DNA from: DATLFP01 sp035540955
Lineage (GTDB): Bacteria > Actinomycetota > Acidimicrobiia > Acidimicrobiales > CADCSY01
Direction of reading: 5' to 3'
NCBI GenBank assembly: GCA_035540955.1
Contig: DATLFP010000090.1
Location: 1-7,824 of the forward strand
Length of the DNA: 7,824 bases
Positions within the stretch are counted from its first letter, which is position 1. Every line of letters starts with the position of its first letter. This document shows positions 1 through 7,824 of this stretch, piece by piece. The position numbers were made by a program, and so were the translations under genes. The notes below the pieces were generated by a model. It saw nothing but the letters and a program-made list of their open reading frames with translations. It did not search any database and was not told the DNA's origin.

Positions 1-732
<732 letters not shown>

Positions 733-739
733 GCTCGGC

Positions 740-786
740 GTTCTGTCGTCCTTGCGTTCCATGGCGACGCAAGGACGACACAGAAC
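740..786. terminator. Bidirectional hairpin terminator between convergent genes
   Basis: A perfect 12-bp stem pairs 746-757 (TCGTCCTTGCGT) with 767-778 (ACGCAAGGACGA) around a 9-base loop. The stem is extended by a 6-bp outer pairing of GTTCTG (740-745) with CAGAAC (781-786), with a two-base bulge (CA, 779-780). It sits between the enoyl-CoA hydratase stop (732) and the stop of the convergent YjbR gene (818-820), so it could serve both. No T-tract is present on either side, as is common for terminators in GC-rich actinobacteria. The structure is seen directly; the terminator role is inferred. Confidence 0.75.
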
Positions 787-817
787 ATCGCTGTGCATCC
801 CGACCACGCGGGGCGGG

Positions 818-1222
818 TCATGATCGCCGGCGGCCCTTCCCGGCGAGGTGGGCCTCGGCCACCTTCGGGGGCGCGCATCCCAACCACGCGTCGAGGATCA
901 CCTCGCGCAGGTCGCGCACGCCGATCCGCTTGAGCTGCACCAACACCGCCGGATAGCCGTCGAAGTGGGAGATGGTGAACACGCCGGGGACCTCGGCCGC
1001 CAGCAGCGCCTCCTTCTCACCGAGGTCGGCGGTGCGCAGCGCGAGGAGCGGACCGTCGGGCGGCGTCTCGTCGCCGAAGCGCTTGAGGTCGGCCTTGCTG
1101 TAGCCCCGCTCCCACGCGAACGCCTTGCCGGCGACATACCACGTTCGGGAGCCGTGACGGAGCCCGTCGGTCACCTCGGGCAGGGCCTCGACGATCCGGA
1201 CGGCGGCGGGGAACGACACCAT
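818..1222 (-). CDS. MmcQ/YjbR family DNA-binding-fold protein
   Basis: This 134-residue protein belongs to the MmcQ/YjbR (DUF419) family. These are small single-domain cytoplasmic proteins whose fold resembles DNA-binding domains and whose biological role is not established. The full family pattern is visible: an N-terminal helix ending near LPEVTDG, the strand pair around SRTWYVAGKAFAWE (about residues 25-38), a middle LLALRT strand (about 59-64), the HFDGYPAVLVQL segment (about 85-96), and a C-terminal helix around REVILDAWLGCAPP. The length is normal for the family. The ATG at 1222 fits the family N-terminus, and a TACCGT hexamer ends seven bases before it, suggesting a leaderless message. 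No ribosome-binding site is evident. It is transcribed away from the alpha/beta hydrolase gene and converges on the enoyl-CoA hydratase; neither neighbour suggests a function. The family assignment is firm; DNA binding in the cell is only inferred from the fold. Confidence 0.88.
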   Translation of the reverse strand: MVSFPAAVRIVEALPEVTDGLRHGSRTWYVAGKAFAWERGYSKADLKRFGDETPPDGPLLALRTADLGEKEALLAAEVPGVFTISHFDGYPAVLVQLKRIGVRDLREVILDAWLGCAPPKVAEAHLAGKGRRRS

Positions 1223-1229
1223 GGCGCGG

Positions 1230-1235
1230 ACGGTA
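1230..1235 (-). promoter_or_regulatory. Putative -10 element, leaderless start of the YjbR-family gene
   Basis: On the minus strand TACCGT occupies 1235 down to 1230 and is followed by seven bases and then the ATG at 1222. TANNNT is the actinobacterial housekeeping -10 core, and a 6-7-base gap to the start codon is the spacing expected when transcription begins at the first base of the start codon. No -35 element is recognisable. The hexamer and spacing are seen; promoter activity is inferred. Confidence 0.5.
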
Positions 1236-1245
1236 CCGCCGGGCC

Positions 1246-1307
1246 GTGACGGCAGGCGCGCCGTCAGCGGCAGCTGTCGAGTCGCGCGTCCGGCCCGTCA
1301 CCGTCAC
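1246..1307. promoter_or_regulatory. Cluster of CGTCA/TGACG half-sites in the divergent intergenic region
   Basis: The gap between the divergent YjbR and hydrolase starts carries an inverted repeat, TGACGGC (1247-1253) and GCCGTCA (1260-1266), separated by six bases. Two overlapping copies of CCGTCAC follow at 1295-1301 and 1301-1307. The last pair lies just upstream of the putative hydrolase -10 at 1320-1325. Such an arrangement fits an operator for a regulator shared by both genes, but no regulator gene is adjacent and no known regulon motif is recognised. This is a candidate only. Confidence 0.3.
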
Positions 1308-1319
1308 CTCGTCGGGGCG

Positions 1320-1325
1320 TAGCGT
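1320..1325 (+). promoter_or_regulatory. Putative -10 element, leaderless start of the alpha/beta hydrolase gene
   Basis: TAGCGT at 1320-1325 is followed by six bases and then the ATG at 1332, the spacing expected for transcription starting on the A of the start codon. This favours ATG 1332 over the immediately preceding in-frame GTG at 1329. No convincing -35 element or ribosome-binding site is visible. Confidence 0.5.
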
Positions 1326-1331
1326 CCGGTG

Positions 1332-2114
1332 ATGCCCTTCGCTGACGTCAACGGCCAACGTCTCTTCTTCGAGGACTCCGGGGGCGACGGCCCGGCCGTC
1401 CTGCTCTCCCACGGCTTCCTGATGGACTCGACCATGTTCGACCCACAGGTCGAGGCGCTGGCGCCCGAGTTCCGCTGCATCCGCTGGGACGAGCGGGCCT
1501 TCGGTCGGACCGAGTTCGACGGCAAGCCGTTCACGTACTGGGACTCCGCCGCCGACGCCATCGGCCTGCTGGATCACCTCGGCATCGAGTCCGCGGTGCT
1601 GGGCGGGATGTCGCAGGGCGGGTTCCTCTCGATGCGGGCGGCGCTGGCGCATCCCGACCGGGTGCGGGCGCTGGTGCTGATCGACACCCAGTCCGGTGGC
1701 GAGGACGCCGCGGTGCTCGACGGCTACCGGGCGATGACCGCCGACTGGCTGGCCAACGGGCCGGTCAACGTCGGCCCGATCGTCGCCAACCTCATCATCG
1801 GCGACCCGGCGCACGAACCGTCGTGGCAGGCCAAGTGGGAGACCCTGCCTCGCGAGAACATGACCCCGGCCGGCGACTGCCTGTTCGACCGCGACGACAT
1901 CACCGACCGGCTCGGGGAGATCACCTGTCCTGCACTGGTCATCCACGGCACCGCCGACCAGGCCATCCCCATGGAGAAGGCGGAGCTGCTGTGCGAGCGG
2001 CTCCCCGACTGCCGGGGGTTCGTGAAGGTCGAGGGCGCGGCCCACGCCGCCAACCTCACCCACCCCGAGGTGGTGAACCCGCCGCTCCTCGACTTCCTGC
2101 GATCCGTGCGCTGA
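1332..2114 (+). CDS. Alpha/beta-fold hydrolase
   Basis: This is a soluble alpha/beta hydrolase of about 260 residues, a normal single-domain length. Numbered from the ATG at 1332, the oxyanion-hole HGF motif is at 27-29 and the nucleophile elbow GMSQG places the catalytic serine at 94. A variable cap region covers about 125-195. The acid is probably Asp209 in HGTADQ, and the base is His238 in GAAHAAN. The whole Ser-Asp-His triad is therefore present, and the protein should be an active serine hydrolase (esterase, lactonase or C-C hydrolase type). The substrate cannot be read from the sequence. An in-frame GTG at 1329 would add one residue, but a TAGCGT hexamer six bases before the ATG favours 1332. 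There is no signal peptide or membrane segment. The gene stands alone: it diverges from the YjbR gene, converges on glgP, and has a hairpin starting two bases after its stop. Confidence 0.9.
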   Translation: MPFADVNGQRLFFEDSGGDGPAVLLSHGFLMDSTMFDPQVEALAPEFRCIRWDERAFGRTEFDGKPFTYWDSAADAIGLLDHLGIESAVLGGMSQGGFLSMRAALAHPDRVRALVLIDTQSGGEDAAVLDGYRAMTADWLANGPVNVGPIVANLIIGDPAHEPSWQAKWETLPRENMTPAGDCLFDRDDITDRLGEITCPALVIHGTADQAIPMEKAELLCERLPDCRGFVKVEGAAHAANLTHPEVVNPPLLDFLRSVR

Positions 2115-2116
2115 AA

Positions 2117-2175
2117 CCCTCGTTCTGTGACCGCTGAGGCCGTCAGGCCGTACCGGAACGGTCCCAGAACGAGGG
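2117..2175. terminator. Bidirectional hairpin terminator between hydrolase and glgP
   Basis: CCCTCGTTCTGTGACCG (2117-2133) pairs with CGGTCCCAGAACGAGGG (2159-2175), a 17-bp stem with one mismatch whose outer 11 bp are perfect. The 25-base loop contains a small internal CTGA/TCAG stem. The structure begins two bases after the hydrolase stop and ends ten bases before the convergent glgP stop, so it is well placed to end both transcripts. No T-tract is present. It shares its CGTTCTGT/CAGAAC sequence with the hairpin at 740-786. Confidence 0.75.
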
Positions 2176-2185
2176 GCTCGGCGGG

Positions 2186-4693
2186 CTAGCCCCAGGCGAC
2201 GAGCCCGAGCTCGACGGGGCTGACCAGGTCGGGGTGATCGGGGACGACCCGCACCGTGAAGCCGTACCGGCCCGGATGCTCGCACCGGAACGTGCCCGTG
2301 AAGCCCTTGTCGCCGGGTTCCATGGCCACCACCGCGAAGTGGTCGATGTCGTCGCTCTGGCCGACCGGACCGTGCAGGAGCTGGACCTGGACGTCGGCGG
2401 GGTCGAGGTCGCCGAGGGCGACCTGGGCGGTGACGGAGCGCTCGCTGCCGAGGTCGCCGGTCCCGCCGTCGGCGTCGACCGCCCGGACGGCCACGTTCGG
2501 CCACGCCGCCCGGACCCGGTGCTTCCACGCGGCGAGCGCCGCGGCCCGGGCGGCGCCGTCCGCCCCGAGGGCATCGGCGCGCGCCGCCGTCGGCTCGTAG
2601 AGCTGCTCGACGTAGTCGCGCACCATGCGGGAGGCCACCACCTTCGGCCCGAGCGTGGCGAGGCTCTCCTTGACGTGGCGGATCCAGCGCCGGGGGAGCG
2701 GCGCGTCGGACCGCTCGTAGAACATCGGCACGATCTGGCCCTCGAGCAGCGCGAACAGGCTCTCCGCCTCCGCGTGGTCGCGCTTGGCGAGGTCGTCCAC
2801 GCCCTCGGCGGAGGTGATGGCCCAGCCGTTCTCACCGTCGAACAGCTCGTCCCACCACCCGTCGAGGACCGAGAGGTTCAGAGCGCCGTTCAGGGCTGCC
2901 TTCATCCCGCTCGTGCCGCACGCCTCCTGCGGGCGCCGCGGCGTGTTCAGCCACACGTCGGAGCCGTGCAGCAGCATGCGGGCGACGGAGATGTCGTAGT
3001 CGTCGAGGAAGACGAACCGGTGGCGCACGTCGGGCTGGGCGGCGAAGGTCACGATCTGCCGGATGAGCTCCTTGCCGGCGTCGTCCGCCGGGTGGGCCTT
3101 GCCGGCGAACACCAGCTGCACGGGCCGGTCGACCGACAGCAGCATCGCCCGGAGCCGGTCGGGCTGGGAGAGGAGCAGCGTGGCCCGCTTGTAGGTGGCG
3201 AAGCGGCGGGCGAAGCCGATGGTGAGGGCGCGGGGGTCGAGCACGCCCTCGCACCACGCCGTCTCCGACGGCGACACCCCCCGCCGCTGGAGCGACGCCT
3301 GGAGGTGGTGGCGCACGCCCTGGACCAGGCGCTCCCGCTCCTGGTCGCGGACCCGCCAGATCTCGTCGTCGCCGACGTCGCGGATCCGCGCCCAGCGGTC
3401 GGGGCCGGCCTCGTGCCACTCCGGCAGCACGCACCGCTCGAGCAGGTCCTTCATGGCGGAGGACACCCAGGACGACGCGTGGACGCCGTTGGTCACCGAC
3501 GTCACGGGCACCTCGTCCTCGGGCACCCCCGGCCAGAGCGACGAGAACATGCGCCGGCTGACGGCGCCGTGCAGCTTCGCGACGGCGTTGGCGCGGCCGG
3601 CGAGCCGCATGCCCATCACCGCCATGTTGAACGGGGCGTCGGGCGCGTCACCGGGCTCGTGGCCGAGCGCCATGAGCTCGTCCATCTTGATGCCGCACTC
3701 GGTGGCGAGCGACGAGAAGTAGCGCTCCATGAGCGGGCGGGGGAAGCGGTCGATCCCCGCCGGCACCGGCGTGTGGGTCGTGAAGATGTTCGCGGCGCGG
3801 GTCGCCTCGAGCGCGGCGTCGAAGTCGAGACCGGCGTCGACGACGAGCCGGCGGATGCGCTCGAGCCCGAGGAACCCGGCGTGACCCTCGTTGGTGTGGA
3901 ACACCTGCGGCGACTCACCCACCGCCGCCAACGCCCGCACCCCGCCCATGCCGAGCAGGATCTCCTGGCGCAGCCGGTGCTCAGTGTCGCCCCCGTACAA
4001 CCGATCGGTGACCATGCGGGTGGCGGGGTCGTTCTCCTCGACGTCGGCATCGAGCAGGTAGAGGCGCACCCGCCCCACGTCGGCGCGCCACACGCGGGCG
4101 TGGAGGGAGGTGCCGGCGAGGTCGACGGTGATGTGGGCGTCGACTGGCTGGAGCGCCATCGCGTAGGGATCCAGGGACGGGAACCGCTCCTGCTGCCAGC
4201 CGTCGCTCGACAGGCTCTGTCGGAAGTAGCCGTGCCGGTAGAAGAGCCCGATCCCGACGAGGGGCACGCCCAGCGACGACGCCGCCTTCAGGTGGTCGCC
4301 GGCGAGCACGCCGAGGCCGCCGCTGTACTGGGGGAGGGCCTCGGCGATGCCGAACTCGGGTGAGAAGTACGCCACCTCCCGCAGCGGGCTGCCGTTCCGG
4401 GTCTGGAACCAGCGGTCGCGGGTCAGGTAGCCGTCGAGGTCGTCGGCCACCTGGCCGAGGAACGAGAGGAACGCGGCATCCTCCTGCAGCTCGTCGAGGC
4501 GCTCGCGCGAGACGTGGCCGATCACGCGGACGGGGTCGTGGCGGCTCTCCTCCCACCCGTCGGGATCGACCCACCGGAACAGGTCACGGCACCGCTCGTC
4601 CCAGCTCCAGCGGAGGTTCATGGCCAACGTCTCGAGCGCTCGGAGCGGCTCGGGGAGGCGGGGGCGGACGGTGAAGCTGCGGAGTGCCCTCAC
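2186..4693 (-). CDS. glgP: Alpha-glucan (glycogen) phosphorylase
   Basis: This 835-residue enzyme removes glucose units from the non-reducing ends of alpha-1,4-glucan with phosphate, giving glucose 1-phosphate, in the cytoplasm. It is the actinobacterial alpha-glucan phosphorylase type. A DUF3417-like N-terminal region covers about 12-120 (LRWSWDERCRDLF near 27-39), followed by YFSPEFGIAEALPQYSGGLG at 109-128. NEGH is at 268-271, THTPVPAG at 306-313, TNGVH at 401-405 and FARRFATYKR at 494-503. The cofactor site EACGTSGMK puts the pyridoxal-phosphate lysine at 598. From about 715 a C-terminal beta-rich extension follows, as in the longer mycobacterial enzyme. The GTG at 4693 is the chosen start; it fits the family N-terminus, and a TAGGGT hexamer lies seven bases upstream. 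It diverges from glgE across 56 bases, the arrangement known in Mycobacterium tuberculosis (Rv1328/Rv1327c). All key residues seen are intact. Confidence 0.95.
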   Translation of the reverse strand: MRALRSFTVRPRLPEPLRALETLAMNLRWSWDERCRDLFRWVDPDGWEESRHDPVRVIGHVSRERLDELQEDAAFLSFLGQVADDLDGYLTRDRWFQTRNGSPLREVAYFSPEFGIAEALPQYSGGLGVLAGDHLKAASSLGVPLVGIGLFYRHGYFRQSLSSDGWQQERFPSLDPYAMALQPVDAHITVDLAGTSLHARVWRADVGRVRLYLLDADVEENDPATRMVTDRLYGGDTEHRLRQEILLGMGGVRALAAVGESPQVFHTNEGHAGFLGLERIRRLVVDAGLDFDAALEATRAANIFTTHTPVPAGIDRFPRPLMERYFSSLATECGIKMDELMALGHEPGDAPDAPFNMAVMGMRLAGRANAVAKLHGAVSRRMFSSLWPGVPEDEVPVTSVTNGVHASSWVSSAMKDLLERCVLPEWHEAGPDRWARIRDVGDDEIWRVRDQERERLVQGVRHHLQASLQRRGVSPSETAWCEGVLDPRALTIGFARRFATYKRATLLLSQPDRLRAMLLSVDRPVQLVFAGKAHPADDAGKELIRQIVTFAAQPDVRHRFVFLDDYDISVARMLLHGSDVWLNTPRRPQEACGTSGMKAALNGALNLSVLDGWWDELFDGENGWAITSAEGVDDLAKRDHAEAESLFALLEGQIVPMFYERSDAPLPRRWIRHVKESLATLGPKVVASRMVRDYVEQLYEPTAARADALGADGAARAAALAAWKHRVRAAWPNVAVRAVDADGGTGDLGSERSVTAQVALGDLDPADVQVQLLHGPVGQSDDIDHFAVVAMEPGDKGFTGTFRCEHPGRYGFTVRVVPDHPDLVSPVELGLVAWG

Positions 4694-4700
4694 CCCCTCG

Positions 4701-4706
4701 ACCCTA
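4701..4706 (-). promoter_or_regulatory. Putative -10 element, leaderless start of glgP
   Basis: On the minus strand TAGGGT occupies 4706 down to 4701 and is followed by seven bases and then the GTG at 4693. This is the same TANNNT-plus-short-gap arrangement as at the two divergent starts further left. The hexamer overlaps an 8-base palindrome, CCCTAGGG (4702-4709). A purine-rich GAGGGG lies directly against the GTG, too close for normal ribosome binding. No -35 element is recognisable. Confidence 0.45.
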
Positions 4707-4749
4707 GGGCAGGGTTTCGCGCCGGCCGTCCCGCTGGTAGGCAGGGGAG

Positions 4750-6678
<1,929 letters not shown>

Positions 6679-6680
6679 CG

Positions 6681-7824
6681 ATGTCGCCCCGCCGCAAGCC
6701 GAAGCCCCCCCGGCTCGACGACAACCCGCGCTGGTTCCAGACCTCGATGTTCTACGAGGTCCTCGTCCGCGGCTACCACGACTCGGACAACGACGGCACG
6801 GGCGACTTCCGGGGGCTCACCGAGAAGCTCGACTACATCCAATGGCTGGGGGTCGACTGCATCTGGCTCGTCCCCTTCTACAGCTCACCGCTGCGCGACG
6901 GCGGCTACGACATCAGCGACTACTTCAACGTGCTGCCCGAGTACGGCACGATCGGCGACGTCGCCCAGTTCCTCGAAGAGGCCCACCACCGGAGCATCCG
7001 GGTCATCGCCGACCTGGTGGTGAACCACACCAGCGACCAGCATCCGTGGTTCCAGGAGTCCCGTCAGAACCGCACCAACCCGAAGGCCGACTGGTACGTC
7101 TGGGACGACGACGGGACCAAGTGGTCCGAGGCGCGGATCATCTTCCTCGACACCGAGCCGTCGAACTGGACCTGGGACCCGATGCGGGAGCAGTTCTTCT
7201 GGCACCGGTTCTTCTCCCACCAGCCCGACCTGAACTTCGACAACCCCGACGTGCAGGACGCGATGCTCGATGTCCTCCGCTTCTGGCTCGACCTCGGCCT
7301 CGACGGGTTCCGCCTCGACGCCGTGCCGTACCTCTACGAGCGCGACGGCACCAACGGCGAGAACCTGAAGGAGACCCACGAGTTCCTCAAGCGGCTGCGG
7401 GCGGAGATCGACGCCGGCTACCCCAACAAGGTGCTCCTGGCCGAGGCCAACCAGTGGCCGGCCGACGTGGTCGAGTACTTCGGCGACGGCGACGAGTGCC
7501 ACATGTGCTTCCACTTCCCGGTGATGCCCCGCATGTTCATGGCCGCTCGTCGAGAGCAGCGCACGCCGATCACCGAGATCCTGGCGCAGACGCCCGACAT
7601 CCCCGACGGCTGCCAGTGGGGCATCTTCCTGCGCAACCACGACGAGCTCACGCTCGAGATGGTGACCGACGACGAGCGCGACTACATGTACGGCGAGTAC
7701 GCGAAGGACCCGAGGATGAAGCTCAACCTCGGGATCCGGCGTCGCCTGTTCCCCCTGCTCGACAACAACGAGCGCCTCGTCGAGCTGTTCCACGGGATGC
7801 TCTTCAGCCTCCCGGGCTCGCCGA
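6681..7824 (+). CDS. treS: Trehalose synthase (maltose alpha-D-glucosyltransferase), 3' truncated
   Basis: TreS is a GH13 enzyme that interconverts trehalose and maltose inside the cell; here it would supply maltose for conversion to maltose 1-phosphate, the substrate of GlgE. The frame is open from the ATG at 6681 to the right edge, showing 381 residues of a family usually near 570-600. A basic, proline-rich N-terminus leads to the conserved WFQTSMFYEVLVRGYHDS at about 18-35. GGYDISDY includes Asp77, and VNHTSDQHPWF includes His116. The nucleophile is Asp213 in GFRLDAVPYL and the acid/base is Glu255 in LLAEANQWP. The third acid is Asp321 in RNHDELTLEM. DECHMCFHFPVMPRMF and YGEYAKDPRMK are TreS signatures that separate it from other GH13 members. 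The start codon lies two bases after the glgE stop with no clear ribosome-binding site, suggesting translational coupling. Whether the product continues into a fused maltokinase cannot be seen. Confidence 0.95.
   Translation, partial: MSPRRKPKPPRLDDNPRWFQTSMFYEVLVRGYHDSDNDGTGDFRGLTEKLDYIQWLGVDCIWLVPFYSSPLRDGGYDISDYFNVLPEYGTIGDVAQFLEEAHHRSIRVIADLVVNHTSDQHPWFQESRQNRTNPKADWYVWDDDGTKWSEARIIFLDTEPSNWTWDPMREQFFWHRFFSHQPDLNFDNPDVQDAMLDVLRFWLDLGLDGFRLDAVPYLYERDGTNGENLKETHEFLKRLRAEIDAGYPNKVLLAEANQWPADVVEYFGDGDECHMCFHFPVMPRMFMAARREQRTPITEILAQTPDIPDGCQWGIFLRNHDELTLEMVTDDERDYMYGEYAKDPRMKLNLGIRRRLFPLLDNNERLVELFHGMLFSLPGSP

Noticed and set aside
1017..2528. A 503-codon minus-strand open frame spanning three genes and two intergenic regions.
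   Set aside because: It crosses the YjbR gene, the divergent gap, the antisense of the hydrolase and the end of glgP, all of which are explained by other frames. Its product is Arg/Gly-rich without domain similarity.
2234..4363. A 709-codon open frame on the plus strand, antisense to glgP.
   Set aside because: Its translation is a low-complexity run of Arg, Gly, Val, Glu and His with no recognisable domain, while the opposite strand encodes an intact phosphorylase. Long antisense frames are expected in GC-rich coding DNA.
6885..7793. A 302-codon minus-strand open frame opposite the last 1.1 kb.
   Set aside because: The plus strand encodes TreS with all catalytic residues in this stretch; the antisense product is a Val/Glu/Leu/His-rich shadow.

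Overview
The window is GC-rich (roughly 70% by eye), densely packed chromosomal DNA. It looks like a high-GC actinobacterium: the glgP/glgE/treS genes are actinobacterial in type, GTG (and possibly TTG) starts occur, and several starts look leaderless. I cannot name the species; a lineage outside the mycobacteria, such as Acidimicrobiia, is a guess. No mobile element, RNA gene or CRISPR array was seen, and no gene-free stretch reaches 300 bases.

Layout, left to right. (1) The 3' part of an enoyl-CoA hydratase/isomerase gene (+), cut by the left edge, ends in a long hairpin. (2) A small MmcQ/YjbR-family gene (-) converges on it. (3) A 106-base divergent region with repeated CGTCA/TGACG half-sites leads to an alpha/beta hydrolase gene (+). 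(4) A second hairpin separates the hydrolase from the convergent glgP gene (-). (5) A 56-base divergent region separates glgP from glgE (+). (6) glgE is followed two bases later by treS (+), which runs off the right edge.

The right two thirds form an alpha-glucan/trehalose module. TreS interconverts trehalose and maltose. A maltokinase, not in this window, would make maltose 1-phosphate, which GlgE adds to growing alpha-1,4-glucan. GlgP, transcribed divergently, releases glucose 1-phosphate from the glucan. Synthesis and breakdown therefore face away from one short shared control region. The left third holds unrelated housekeeping or accessory genes.

I did not find a previously undescribed system. 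The gene content is a recognisable GlgE-pathway locus. The less ordinary signals are in the non-coding DNA: a TANNNT hexamer placed exactly 6-7 bases before three starts (leaderless transcription), two convergent-gene hairpins built on the same CGTTCTGT/CAGAAC outer sequence, and clustered CGTCA half-sites in the divergent region.
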